Positions 1 through 8,268 of a DNA stretch of 64,000 nucleotides are shown here, one piece after another. The stretch comes from Amycolatopsis echigonensis (GTDB lineage Bacteria > Actinomycetota > Actinomycetes > Mycobacteriales > Pseudonocardiaceae): NCBI RefSeq assembly GCF_014174495.1, contig NZ_JACJHR010000004.1:62001-126000 (forward strand), in the 5' to 3' direction. Under the pieces are notes generated by a model. That model was not told where the DNA came from, did no database searches, and worked only from the letters and a program-made list of their open reading frames with translations. How positions within the stretch are numbered: the stretch's first letter is position 1; each line of letters starts with the position of its first letter. A program made the translations under genes and the position numbers.

Positions 1-209
1 CGGCAGCAGAAAGGATCCTCGAAGAGGTTCTCGCACGCGTGCCGAAGCTCCCTGTGCTCGTGGCGGGCAGCGGCCGAGGACCCGCCCGGCTGGCCGCCGA
101 GTTCGCTTCCCGGAATCATCCGGAACGCGACGAAGCCATGACTCCCTTGACGAGATGCCTCCAATCCGTGGGCGATGCGTCCGCCTGGCTCGCCGGAGTG
201 ACGCGGTGA
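1..209 (+). CDS. C-terminal end of an unidentified protein (5' truncated by the window)
   Basis: An open frame starting at base 3 runs to a TGA at 207-209 and gives about 68 C-terminal residues, rich in Ala, Leu and Arg and ending WLAGVTR. The rest of the gene lies outside the window. I do not recognise the family from this tail. The stop overlaps the GTG start of the TetR gene in a GTGA arrangement, the usual sign of translational coupling, so the two genes probably form one transcript and the missing protein may be the regulator's functional partner. Confidence 0.45.
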   Translation, partial: AAERILEEVLARVPKLPVLVAGSGRGPARLAAEFASRNHPERDEAMTPLTRCLQSVGDASAWLAGVTR

Positions 210-841
210 GCGAACTCCGAGCTGGCGTGAGCGAGCGAATCGTCCTCGACGTCGCCCTGACCCTTTTCGCGGAGCGCGGCTTCCACGGCACCGCTCTGAG
301 CCAGATCGCCGACACTCTGGGCATCCGCACACCCAGCCTTTACAACCACATGCGGTCCAAACAGGACCTGCTGCGCGCAATCGTGGACGAGACCACGGCG
401 ACCGTGCTCGAGGAGTTCCACCGTGCGACCGCGAACGGAGACTGGGAAACTCGGCTGCGCGGGGCCACCCGGGTCTACGCCTACCGCCACGCGACACACC
501 GCCGCCAAGCCCTGGTGGTCAACCGCGACACAGATTCTCTCGACGAGCCGCATCGCAGCCGCCTGCAGAGCAGGCGCCGGCAGCACGAGCACGCCTTCCG
601 CGCGATCATCGCAGGTGGAGCTGCTGCCGGAGCTTTCCATGTCGATTCGCCGGCACTTGCCTCATTCGCGATCCGGGAGATGTGCGTGAGCATCGCCCGG
701 TGGTTCCGGGACGACGGAAACCTGTCCGCCGACGATGTCGCGGAACAATACAGCCGTTACGCGTTGAGCATCGCTGGCGCAGAGTCGATAAGAACTAATC
801 CGGCCAGGGCTCCTGTCTCAGCAGTCCCAAGGGACAGTTGA
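206..841 (+). CDS. TetR/AcrR family transcriptional regulator
   Basis: This 211-residue protein has a TetR N-terminal helix-turn-helix at roughly residues 10-57: FAERGFHGTALSQIADTLG, then a recognition helix TPSLYNHMRSKQDLL, with the family's Y-x-H-x-x-S-K pattern. The C-terminal helical part would bind a ligand and dimerise. I chose GTG at 206 because a GGAG lies about 7 bases upstream and the start overlaps the stop of the preceding frame. An ATG at 155 would add 17 residues inside that upstream gene. TetR proteins normally repress adjacent genes upon ligand loss; here the target is most likely its own operon. The ligand cannot be inferred. Confidence 0.85.
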   Translation: MSELRAGVSERIVLDVALTLFAERGFHGTALSQIADTLGIRTPSLYNHMRSKQDLLRAIVDETTATVLEEFHRATANGDWETRLRGATRVYAYRHATHRRQALVVNRDTDSLDEPHRSRLQSRRRQHEHAFRAIIAGGAAAGAFHVDSPALASFAIREMCVSIARWFRDDGNLSADDVAEQYSRYALSIAGAESIRTNPARAPVSAVPRDS

Positions 842-906
842 GCACTCGGCTATTTCTGGTCTGACTATGCGGGGTCGACATGCTCTGGACCCCGCTGTTC
901 CCATCT

Positions 907-1830
907 GGCCGGACCGCTTCTCGCTGTTGTCCTGGCCGCCGGCGTCCTGATCGCAATCGCCGACGACGCCTCCGACCGAACCACCGACGCACCCGGAGAA
1001 GCCCCGGAACCCCGTCCGTCATGCTCACCGCCCACCCGCGCGCCGCACACCGGGTCGCCCGGGTTCGCCCCGGCTGCCGAGGCATGCGCTGGAGCATTCT
1101 CGCCGGCATCGCCGGGGAAGAATCCCGCCACGCCGCCGGCTACGCCATCGCACCGAACGGCGACATCAACCCGCCGATCCTCGGCCCCAACTGGACGGCG
1201 CCGGCACCGGCGGCAACCACACCCCGATCCGCAACCCCGACGGCACCTTCGCCTGCGCCGAAGGACTGTTCCAGTTCCTCTCCACCAGTTGGCAGACCGT
1301 GGCGCAGGACGGCAACGATGACGGAATCCGCAACCCGCAGAACGCCTTCGACGCTGCCCTCGCCGTCGTCCACCTGTGCGGCCGCGGCCCCCGAGACCTC
1401 GGCAAGGACGCCGACGTGCGCGACGCGATCTACTCGTACAACGCCAGCCGGGTCTACGTCGATCACGTCCTCGCCGACACCCGCGGCTACGACGCGCTGC
1501 AACTCCGCCCCGCCGCCCATGGACCGGCGAGCGGACGAGCCAGGCAGGTCATCGACGCGGCCATGTCCCAGATCGGTGTCCTACGCCTGGGGAGGCGGCA
1601 CCGCCGCCGGTCCGAGCCAGGGAATCCGCGACGGAAGAGTGCCCGACCGGCACGGCGACTACAACAAGATCGGCTTCGACTGCGGCGGACTCGCCCGCTA
1701 CACCCGCGCCCGCGTCGGCATCACGCTGCCGCACCAGCGCGGAGCCCAGTTCGCCCTGGGCGATCGCCTGCCCCGGGCCGCGGGCATCGAGGCGCTGCAT
1801 CCGGGCTACCTCGTCTTCTTGTCGTTGCAC
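907..1830 (+). pseudogene. Lytic transglycosylase + NlpC/P60 (C40) wall hydrolase of an integrative element, frameshifted
   Basis: Coding similarity hops between frames. About 907-1017 reads as a membrane-anchor start (VLAAGVLIAIADDASDR). About 1087-1190 reads as an SLT-type transglycosylase N-terminus with catalytic Glu in LAGIAGEESRHAA. About 1190-1560, in another frame, reads DGNDDGIRNPQNAFDAALA and YNASRVYVDHVL, typical of this domain. From about 1560 it returns to the first frame with an NlpC/P60 domain (SYAWGGGTAAGPSQG, nucleophile motif FDCGGLARYT) that stops at HPGYLVF and fuses to integrase sequence. Such bifunctional hydrolases belong to conjugation modules of actinomycete plasmids and integrative elements, where they open the wall for DNA transfer. 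At least two frameshifts and a 3' truncation make it non-functional. Confidence 0.72.
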
Positions 1831-2640
1831 CGGATCCGGGAAACCCTGCGAGCCTTGCTCAAGCGGCGGGTGCGGGAAGGGTTGTTGCTGGTGAACGTGG
1901 CGGTGCTGGTGGAGTTGCCGCGGGCGGAGCGGCCGAAGCCGCGGCTGTGGACGCCGGAGCGGGTGGCGAAGTGGCGGCGCACCGGGGAGGTGCCGTTCCC
2001 GGTGATGGTGTGGGCGGGGGAGCAGACCGGGCGGTTCCTCGACTTCGCGGTCGACCACCCGCTCTACCCGTTGTTCCATCTGATCGCGTATGCGGCGTTG
2101 CGGCGTTGCGGCGGGGCGAGGCGTGCGGGCAGCGCCGCTCGGACACGTTCCTGGACGCGGGCTGTCTGGAGGTGGCGAACCAGATCGTGCAGTACGGGTG
2201 GGAGACCGGCCAGTCCAAGCCCAAGACCCCGTCGTCGGAGGGGATTGTGCCGCTCGACCCGGACACCGTGCTCGTCCTTGCCGCGCACCTGGCCCGTCAG
2301 GACGAGGCGAAGACCCGACTCGGCAGCGATTGGCGGGAGCACGACTTGCTCTTCACCTGCCCCGACGGGAGCCCGTTGCATCCGGCGGACGTCGCGGACG
2401 AGTTCGCCCGCCTGATCGTGATGGCCGGCCTGCCCCCGATCACTCTCCACGGACTCCGCCACGGCGCGGCGACGTTGATGCTCGCGGCGGGGGTGGAGAT
2501 GAAGGTGATCCAGCACATCCTCCGGCACTCGTCGATCAAGGTCACGATGGACCTCTACACCAACGTCGCCCAGGAACTCGCCGCCGACGGCGCCCGCCGG
2601 CTCGCCGGGGCCATCCCCCGGCAGGCCGCGTTGCGGCCGG
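1828..2640 (+). pseudogene. int: Tyrosine recombinase (integrase), N-terminally truncated and frameshifted
   Basis: After the NlpC/P60 fragment the frame continues as the core-binding part of an actinomycete element integrase (RIRETLRALLKRRVREG, VELPRAERPKPRLWTPERV). The catalytic domain follows in the next frame: DEFARLIVMAGLPPITLHGLRHGAATL carries the H-x-x-R box, HILRHSSIKVTMDLYTNV the second Arg/His box and the Tyr nucleophile. The N-terminal domain is missing, and an 8-bp tandem duplication at 2092-2107 shifts the frame just before the first catalytic Arg region. It is therefore dead. Its position directly beside a tRNA-Lys attachment remnant matches the usual int-attP order of integrative conjugative elements. 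Confidence 0.82.
2092..2107. repeat. 8-bp tandem duplication causing the integrase frameshift
   Basis: GCGGCGTT occurs twice in immediate succession (2092-2099 and 2100-2107). Removing one copy restores a continuous reading frame through AALRR and GEACGQR, the order expected in this integrase family. Slipped-strand duplication is the simplest explanation. Confidence 0.75.
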
Positions 2641-2647
2641 CTAGCGT

Positions 2648-2672
2648 TCTCGGGCTCCCTCGGGCTCGCAGG
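2648..2672. repeat. Direct repeat, copy 1 of 2 (second copy 2911-2937)
   Basis: About 25 bases (TCTCGGGCTCCC then TCGGGCTCGCAGG) recur at 2911-2937 with one extra C. The two copies bracket the tRNA-Lys attachment remnant and its terminator. They could be integrase arm sites or duplicated element ends. Confidence 0.6.
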
Positions 2673-2724
2673 AGACCACAATGGACAGTCGAGAACCGGA
2701 AGAACAACGTCCGCATAACACAAA

Positions 2725-2756
2725 ACCCCAGGTCATCGTTTCCGACCACCTGGGGT
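2725..2756 (-). terminator. Rho-independent terminator downstream of the tRNA-Lys fragment
   Basis: ACCCCAGGT at 2725-2733 pairs with ACCTGGGGT at 2748-2756. Read on the minus strand the hairpin is followed by TTTTGTGTT, a good U-tract, and it sits just past the tRNA 3' end. It looks like the native tRNA terminator carried along with the attachment site. Confidence 0.75.
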
Positions 2757-2760
2757 GTGA

Positions 2761-2806
2761 GGGTGCGCCATCAGGGACTCGAACCCCGAACCCGCTGGTT
2801 AAGAGT
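2761..2806 (-). other. Attachment-site remnant: 3' half of a tRNA-Lys gene
   Basis: On the minus strand this reads anticodon loop CTCTTAA (Lys, CUU), stem strand CCAGC, T-arm GGGGTTCGAGTCCC and acceptor end TGGCGCACC. The 5' half of the tRNA is absent: the bases preceding the loop no longer pair with CCAGC. A tRNA 3' fragment beside a tyrosine integrase is the classic att product of element integration. A complete tRNA-Lys should exist elsewhere, at the other element end or the original attB. Confidence 0.85.
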
Positions 2807-3020
2807 GACGTACCGGGTGGTGCCGAGTGATGTCGGACAGGGCCGTTTTCCTCAGTGTGGGTGTGTCGCTGGTGTCGGGCGGTGTCGCGGTTTGTCGTCG
2901 TGTTTCTGCGCTCTCGGGCTCCCCTCGGGCTCGCAGGTGCTGGGTTGTGTCGGCCGGCCCGGTGGTCTCCGGGCGGTTGTACTTCCGGTCGTTGGCGCGC
3001 GTTGTCGGGGCGGTGCGGTG

Positions 3021-3767
3021 ATGGGGGAGACCGGGAGTGGGGTTGCTCCGAACCTTGCTCTGTGGGTGCAGTGCGCGTGTACGGGCTTGGTGGCGGTGGG
3101 TGCGGCGTATGCGTCGTATCGGCATGGCCGGGAGTTTGCGCTGAGGTTCGGTGCGGATATGTCGACAGCGTCGATCTGGCCGTTGCTGGTCGACGGGTTG
3201 TTGACGATCGCCACGGTCGAGCTGTGGAAGAAGAGGAAGGTCGGTCGGGAACGCGGTCGGTGGGTGGCGTGGTCGGCGTTCGTGTTCGGGATTGGACTGT
3301 CGTTGCTGGCGAATGTGGGGTCGGCTCCGGTCGCGAGTCCTCTCCAGGTGGTGGTCGCGGCGTGTCCGCCGGTGGCTTTGTTGTTCGCGGTGGAGTTGTT
3401 GAACCGTGCGTTGAAGCAGCGGAATTTCGAGACCTGCTCCGAGACCGTGTGTGAACGAGGCGAGACCGAGACGGTTGCGGGTCGTCGCGGGACCGGGACC
3501 ATGCCAGCGGGCCGGGGCGCAGTCGCGGAGGGTCTCGGCGGGGAGGGTGTGTTGACGGCGGAGGAACGGATGTGGGTTCACTATTCGGAGCAGGTTGCTG
3601 TGGGGCGTTCGCCGAGTGGGGCGGAGTTGGATCGGGTGGCGGGGACGCACAACTATGGTCGTCGTGTCCTTCGCCGATGGCGGCGATCGGGCCGCGTGGC
3701 GACGGTTGCCGCCGATTCCGGCAAGGCCGAGGAGTCGGCGGCAGATGCGCTTCTAGCTGCCGGCTGA
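3021..3767 (+). CDS. DUF2637-type membrane protein of actinomycete mobile elements
   Basis: This 248-residue protein has four predicted membrane segments in its first ~125 residues (LWVQCACTGLVAVGAAYASY, SIWPLLVDGLLTIATVELW, WVAWSAFVFGIGLSLLANVG, LQVVVAACPPVALLFAVELL) and a polar C-terminal half that may bind DNA (RRVLRRWRRSGRVA). This layout matches the DUF2637 family, common on actinomycete plasmids and integrative elements near transfer or spread genes; its molecular role is not known to me. The ATG at 3021 follows GGGGCGG; a GTG at 3018 is possible. It appears intact, unlike the integrase on the other side of the att remnant, so it may belong to a different element or junction. Confidence 0.7.
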   Translation: MGETGSGVAPNLALWVQCACTGLVAVGAAYASYRHGREFALRFGADMSTASIWPLLVDGLLTIATVELWKKRKVGRERGRWVAWSAFVFGIGLSLLANVGSAPVASPLQVVVAACPPVALLFAVELLNRALKQRNFETCSETVCERGETETVAGRRGTGTMPAGRGAVAEGLGGEGVLTAEERMWVHYSEQVAVGRSPSGAELDRVAGTHNYGRRVLRRWRRSGRVATVAADSGKAEESAADALLAAG

Positions 3768-3821
3768 CGAAGCAGTGTGCCGTGCTGTCTCGTAAACGAA
3801 CGAGCGCCAATGGAGATGTCA

Positions 3822-4016
3822 ATGCATGTCAACGACGAAGCGACCACTGGTCGCATGAACCGCCTGCCTTTCATTTGTGCACTGTTGCCTGCGGATATCG
3901 ACTGGATTGAGGCATTGGCGGAGGACCACTGGGTTTGCCGGTGCGGAAACGAACCGCACCTGTCAGGGTTCGTTCCGGTCGGCCGTGGGGTTCCCCCGGT
4001 GGGCCGGACACTCTGA
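3822..4016 (+). CDS. Small Cys-containing element protein (CxC-G-N-x-PH motif)
   Basis: A 64-residue product with a central WVCRCGNEPHLSGFVPV motif. Small proteins with a C-R/N-x-C-G-N-x-P-H-x-x-G-F pattern recur next to DUF2637 and replication genes in actinomycete plasmids and integrative elements; they may bind metal or DNA, but I know no assigned function. The ATG at 3822 is favoured because GGAG lies 6 bases upstream; ATGs at 3810 and 3816 are alternatives. The tail after the motif is short, so the gene may be 3' decayed. Confidence 0.5.
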   Translation: MHVNDEATTGRMNRLPFICALLPADIDWIEALAEDHWVCRCGNEPHLSGFVPVGRGVPPVGRTL

Positions 4017-4253
4017 TCCTTGGCCTGGGGAAGGATGTGTTTGTGTCTGGTTCGTCGAAGTAGCCCGAGCAGGTCCGACGAGATGCCGGTCGGCGGCCCG
4101 GGTGAACAAGCCCAGAGCCTTGTTAACGCTCAGCAGGACGATTTCCTCGCGCGCCGCGCATCGGCGCGAACGGGTGGAAGACGGGCTGGTTTCGACTCGC
4201 GCCCCGCCGGTCTCAGCCCTGTCGTGCGGCTGCCGCCGCTGAACCGTATCCGG

Positions 4254-4859
4254 TCAGAGCCAGCCGTAATGCTTGGCGATCTGGATGGCGTCCGTCGAGT
4301 TGCGCGCACGGAGTTTCGCGATGATCCGCGTGATGTAGTTCCGCACCGTTCCTTCGGCCAGGTGCAGTTGCGTGGCGATCTCCCGGGGAGGAGTACCGGT
4401 CGCGGCCAGTTGGAGAATGCTGCGCTCGCGAGGCGTGAGGGGGTTTTCGCCGGCTGCCAGCGCGGAGGAGACCAGGTCGGGCGAAACGACCCGCTTGCCC
4501 GCGTGGACGTCGCGGACGGCTTCGACTAGATCGGCGGCGGCGACGCCCTTGGGCAGGAAACCGTTCACGCCGAGGGTGAGCGCCTCCCGGACGACGCCGG
4601 GCTTGTCGAGCGAGGTCAGCATCAGGATCCGGACCGCCGGGAGTTGGGCCCGGACCCGGGCGGCCACGGTGAGGCCGCTGATGTCGGGCAGCCCGATGTC
4701 GAGGATCAGCACGTCCGGCTTCAGGCTGTCGGCGAGCTGGGCCGCCTCCTCTCCCCGTTCGGCCACCCCGACCACCTTGATGTCGCGCTCCAGCTGGAGC
4801 AACGCGACCAAGGCCTCGCGGAGGACTCGCTGGTCCTCGGCCAGCATTACCCGGATCAC
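4254..4859 (-). CDS. NarL/FixJ-type two-component response regulator
   Basis: A 201-residue protein. The receiver domain (about 1-120) has the acidic pair in MLAEDQRVLREAL, phospho-acceptor Asp in LKPDVLILDIGLP, a Thr in ILMLTSLDKPG and Lys in GFLPKGV. A LuxR-type HTH follows (about 135-195: LTPRERSILQLAATGTPPRE, then EGTVRNYITRIIAKLRARNS). The GTG start at 4859 overlaps the kinase stop as GTGA, so kinase and regulator are co-translated. It is the output of the adjacent sensor. All expected phosphorelay residues are visible, so it should be functional. Targets are unknown. Confidence 0.92.
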   Translation of the reverse strand: MIRVMLAEDQRVLREALVALLQLERDIKVVGVAERGEEAAQLADSLKPDVLILDIGLPDISGLTVAARVRAQLPAVRILMLTSLDKPGVVREALTLGVNGFLPKGVAAADLVEAVRDVHAGKRVVSPDLVSSALAAGENPLTPRERSILQLAATGTPPREIATQLHLAEGTVRNYITRIIAKLRARNSTDAIQIAKHYGWL

Positions 4860-6070
4860 CACGCGGTTGCCTCCTGTCGCGACAAGGATTCTTGGGTGTT
4901 GCCCGAACTGAACGGCAAGGTGGGCAATCGTACGTCGAGGGTGAACTTTCCGCTCGCATGCTCGGCCTTGACCGAGCCGCCGAGCCGGTCCGCCCGATCG
5001 GTGATGCTGCGCGGTATCGGACCGGCCGTTTCCCCGCCTGGGCCCGCGCCGTCGTTCTCGAGCCGGAAAACGTACTCGTGGTCTTCTTCCACCAGTGTGA
5101 TGGTGCATTCGGAGGCTGAAGCATGTTTGAGGATGTTGGTGGTTCCTTCCCGGACGATCCACCCCAGCGCCTCGGCCGCGATCCCGTCCGGGGACGCGGC
5201 GACGCGGAGTTCACAGTGGACGCCGGCCGCTTCGAGAAGCTCGACCGCGCCGTCGAGTTCCCGGTCGAAAGTGGTGTTCAGTCCGCCGTGCACGATGCTG
5301 CGCATGTCGTCCAGCGAGTCTTTCGCGATGTGGTTCACCGCGGTGATCTCGGACCGCGACTGCGCCGCGTCGGTGCCGGCCAGCCGTCCGGCGAGTTCGC
5401 TGCGCAGCATGATCACGACCAGGCTGTGGCCCAGCCGGTCGTGCAGTTCCTGTGACATCCGGGCGCGTTCCTGTGTCACGCTCAGGCGGCCGATCTCCGA
5501 ATGCGCCTTTCTCAGCTCGATCGTCAGCACGGCCATAGTGGTCAAGGCACGAATACTGATTCCTATCGCAATGAATTGCACGAGGAAATTGATCCCGTGA
5601 TATATCTTCTCGCCGGTGCTGAACGGCATCGGCGCCACGGAGCCGCCGATGCCGACGGCCAGGAGCAGGCCGTAGACCGACCATGCGAGGCGTGGCTCGC
5701 TGACGACGACGAGGCACAGCCAGCCCGCGACGATGAGCGAGGGCGCCCAGTTTCCTGGAACGCCCAGCGCCCTGGCGGAGACCAGGACAAGCTGGACAAG
5801 GCCGAGCGTGATGACGGCCCTGGCGGAGGCGGTCGACCGGATTCGGAAGGCGAGGCCGACCATGCAGACCGCGAGGAACGGGAGATAGCTCGCCCCGATC
5901 AGGGCGGCCCCGAACTCTCCGTGCGCGGGCTTCGCGGTTTCGTACTCGCCCAGCACTGCGGACCACAGGAAGAACGCGCAAATGCCCAATGTCGCCAGCC
6001 GGACACCGGGCCCGTTCACCCATACGGTCTTGGCGAGGCCGGTTACGGGGTTGAGCAGCCTGCTATGCAT
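4856..6070 (-). CDS. HisKA_3-type sensor histidine kinase
   Basis: A 404-residue kinase with an N-terminal block of about five or six membrane helices (residues ~20-180) and no large extracellular domain. It continues with a dimerisation/phospho-acceptor helix (RARMSQELHDRLGHSLVVIM, His in ELHDRLGH) and a C-terminal HATPase region beginning near IVREGTTNILKHASA. This is the NarX/DesK-like group that senses membrane or intramembrane signals. A GAGG lies about 11 bases before the ATG. It is a paralogue of the orphan kinase at 24329-25534, with the same H-box layout. Not of the VanS type. Confidence 0.9.
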   Translation of the reverse strand: MHSRLLNPVTGLAKTVWVNGPGVRLATLGICAFFLWSAVLGEYETAKPAHGEFGAALIGASYLPFLAVCMVGLAFRIRSTASARAVITLGLVQLVLVSARALGVPGNWAPSLIVAGWLCLVVVSEPRLAWSVYGLLLAVGIGGSVAPMPFSTGEKIYHGINFLVQFIAIGISIRALTTMAVLTIELRKAHSEIGRLSVTQERARMSQELHDRLGHSLVVIMLRSELAGRLAGTDAAQSRSEITAVNHIAKDSLDDMRSIVHGGLNTTFDRELDGAVELLEAAGVHCELRVAASPDGIAAEALGWIVREGTTNILKHASASECTITLVEEDHEYVFRLENDGAGPGGETAGPIPRSITDRADRLGGSVKAEHASGKFTLDVRLPTLPFSSGNTQESLSRQEATAW

Positions 6071-6849
6071 GGGTGCGGCATCCTCGCGTTCTGCGCGACG
6101 GCCCGGATTTCCGCGCGGTTGAGCGGGCAGTGCCCGGCAAGCCCGGCGGAATCGCCGTGCCGCGGGACGAATTCGCTCGGCCGACCGGCCGTTCGGCGAC
6201 CGGTGGACGTCGCCGGGTCCACCACGAGGTCGCCACGGTCACGCATTCCTCCTGCCCCGGCAGCGTGCCCGCCGAGCTGTGATTCCGCAGCCTGCTGAAT
6301 GCGGATAATTTCATACTAGATGCGGGATCAGCTCATACCGGCGCGCTAAACCTACCTGTTCGGGTGATTCGTGTTCGACACTTCAGAGCGAGTTCAGGCG
6401 CTGGTGTTGCTGGCAGTAGCACCGGTGGGCGGCGCTGAGGACGCGGCTGGATGGCCACCCCTTATCCGTAGCGCGCGAGCCGGTTGGACGGCCGCCGCAG
6501 GGAAGCCGGCCACGGCGTCGCCGTCCGGCCCCGAGCGAGCGCGGGCGCGGACCGCGTTCGCCGATCCGCTCCGAAGGTCTTGCCCAGGCCGCGGCGCAAT
6601 GCCATTCATTTATTCCTGACTACTATGGCGTGAAAATATCACGGCATTAATCGGTTCAGGCCTGACCTGCTGCGGCGACGGTTTGCCATTCGGTCGCAAA
6701 CCGTGCCCCATTGTGTGTAGGTCCGTCGCGCTCATCTGGGCATAATTCGATGGCAGTGGCCGGGTCGGCAATCCGTCCGGCCCCGATGCGGCACGCGATC
6801 GGGACGCGGAATGCGCCACCACCCGCGACGGGAGTTAGGCGAAGGGGTT
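6071..6849. other. Intergenic region, 779 bp
   Basis: No convincing gene is visible. Short open frames here lack ribosome sites and protein-like composition. The region separates the divergent kinase operon and the dehydrogenase-like gene, so it should hold promoters for both. The sequence GTGAAAATATCAC at 6630-6642 is an imperfect palindrome; its TGAAAATATCAC core recurs at 42903-42914. Confidence 0.6.
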
Positions 6850-8052
6850 ATGGGACGGGCCAACGATGTGGTGCGGTGGGAATGCGGGACCCGGGTGTAC
6901 GCGGGCGATGACGTGTGGCGTGCCGTGCCGTCCGGGGCGGCGCTGGGATCGCGTCTCATGCTGGTGGTGAGCGCCGGGTTCGCCGCGGCGAACTTCCTTC
7001 TGGTGGAGACGCTGCGAGTTCGCCTGGGCGTCGAGGCCGACCAGGTGCTGTTCGTGCAGTCGCCCTGCACGTTCGGCAAGGTCGAAGAGCTGGCCGGCTC
7101 GCTGGAGAGGGCGGGGGCAGAGGGAGTGGTGGCGGTCGGCGGCTCCTCGGTGCTGGATTTGACGAAACTCGCCTGCCGCCATCTCGCCGACCGGCGGACT
7201 CTGCCGACCGTGCGCGCCCGTGGCACCCGCCGGGGGGTCGTCCGGTTGCCGCCCGAATCGCCGGCGCAGCTGCATCGGACTTTCGTCCCGACGACGATCG
7301 GCGCGGCCGCGGCGGTGCGGCCATTCGCGTCGGTAGTGCTCCGGGGGCATCCCAGGTTGGTGGAAGGGGCGGGACTGACGCCGGACATCGCCATCGTCGA
7401 CAGCGCGTTCACCACGTCGCTGCCGCCGCAGGCCATTGTCGAGGGGATCTCCGCGTCGGTCATGCGGGCGGCCGACTGGTACGTCGCGGACGAGGACGCC
7501 AACCCGTTGACCGAGGCGGAAACCAGGACCGCCGTGAGCTTGCTCGTGTCCCTAGGCATGCGAGCGGGGAAAGACGGGCTGGACGCGCACGATCGACTGC
7601 TCGCCAGCTGCGCGGACATGGCCCAGTTCGGTCTTCCGCTGGCCGGTCATCAACCGATCGTCACGGCTTCGCGGGCGGTCTCGGCCGAATTGGCGTTCGA
7701 AATGGGGGAGCCGCTCAACAGTGTGCTGGCGGCGTTGTTGCCGGCCATGTGGCAAGCCGTCGACGGCGGCGACGCATTGCTGGGAAGCAGGGCCAGGCTG
7801 CGTCGCGTGTGGAGCTGGATTCGCGCCGCGGGCTCGCCGGAGTGGCCCGCGGAGCCGGGGCCGGGCTTCGCCGCGATGTTCCGGTCGTGGAAACTGGGGT
7901 CCGGTTTGGCGTGCGATGCCACGGTCGCGTCCGCGGCGAGCGTGCGCACGCTTCGCTTCTGGGAGGCCGGCGTCCCCGCGCTCGCCGGCCGGTCGGCGTC
8001 GGAACTGGCCGGATGGATCGGGGACGCGGTTCAGGCCGAGGTGTGCAGTTGA
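6850..8052 (+). CDS. Iron-containing alcohol dehydrogenase / dehydroquinate-synthase-fold protein lacking metal ligands
   Basis: A 400-residue protein. The nucleotide-binding pattern GVVAVGGSSVLDLTKLA matches the family's GGGSxxDxAK, and VPTTIGAAAAVRPF and TPDIAIVDSAFTTSLP match its PTT..GTGSE and D...P signatures. The helix that normally carries D-x-x-x-H (GxDAxxHAxE) reads EGISASVMRAAD, and the second His region reads GHQPIVTASRAVSAE, so the usual Asp/His metal ligands are not conserved. A GAAGGGG site precedes the ATG. It is either a metal-independent enzyme or a pseudo-enzyme. Similar metal-poor dehydrogenases occur in some RiPP and natural-product loci, but no matching partner genes are next to it. 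Confidence 0.6.
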   Translation: MGRANDVVRWECGTRVYAGDDVWRAVPSGAALGSRLMLVVSAGFAAANFLLVETLRVRLGVEADQVLFVQSPCTFGKVEELAGSLERAGAEGVVAVGGSSVLDLTKLACRHLADRRTLPTVRARGTRRGVVRLPPESPAQLHRTFVPTTIGAAAAVRPFASVVLRGHPRLVEGAGLTPDIAIVDSAFTTSLPPQAIVEGISASVMRAADWYVADEDANPLTEAETRTAVSLLVSLGMRAGKDGLDAHDRLLASCADMAQFGLPLAGHQPIVTASRAVSAELAFEMGEPLNSVLAALLPAMWQAVDGGDALLGSRARLRRVWSWIRAAGSPEWPAEPGPGFAAMFRSWKLGSGLACDATVASAASVRTLRFWEAGVPALAGRSASELAGWIGDAVQAEVCS

Positions 8053-8075
8053 ACCGCGCCTCGCGACCTCGGACA

Positions 8076-8092
8076 GCGTGAATGTTTCACGC
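8076..8092. promoter_or_regulatory. Perfect short palindrome GCGTGAA-N3-TTCACGC
   Basis: GCGTGAA at 8076-8082 and TTCACGC at 8086-8092 form a perfect 7-bp inverted repeat. It lies 24 bases past the dehydrogenase-like stop and about 180 bases before the envelope operon. It has the GTGA-N5-TCAC core seen at other loci here, so an operator is more likely than a terminator. Confidence 0.45.
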
Positions 8093-8153
8093 GTCCCCTA
8101 TTAAAACTGCTATAGCCCAGCGGGGGGTAAAACGCCGATCTTCTTGATCTGCG

Positions 8154-8184
8154 TTGACGGCAATGTCCATACTCTGGGTAGAAA
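8154..8184 (+). promoter_or_regulatory. Possible sigma-70-like promoter of the GT2/sortase operon
   Basis: TTGACG (8154-8159) and TAGAAA (8179-8184) are separated by 19 bases, about 85 bases before the first ATG of the operon. The spacing is long, so this is a weak call. Confidence 0.3.
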
Positions 8185-8268
8185 ATTCTCGGAATCGCCG
8201 AGCGTGAATGGATTGATTGCGTTCTGCGGAGTTGTGCAAGGCAATCACGAGGGGCTGCGGGGAACGTC

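Noticed and set aside
1140-1520. Minus-strand open frames across the transglycosylase remnant
   Set aside because: Plus-strand similarity to transglycosylase and NlpC/P60 explains this DNA; the minus frames are shadows.
4017-4253. Open frames between the CxC protein and the response regulator
   Set aside because: No ribosome site or motif; only 237 bp.
4254-6070. Identification of this two-component pair as VanRS
   Set aside because: VanS is a HisKA-type kinase and VanR is OmpR-type; this pair is HisKA_3/NarL-type and lies 7.5 kb from the van operon end.
6850-8052. Assignment as a daptide-type RiPP dehydrogenase
   Set aside because: No precursor peptide, metalloprotease, aminotransferase or methyltransferase is adjacent, and the next genes form an envelope operon.
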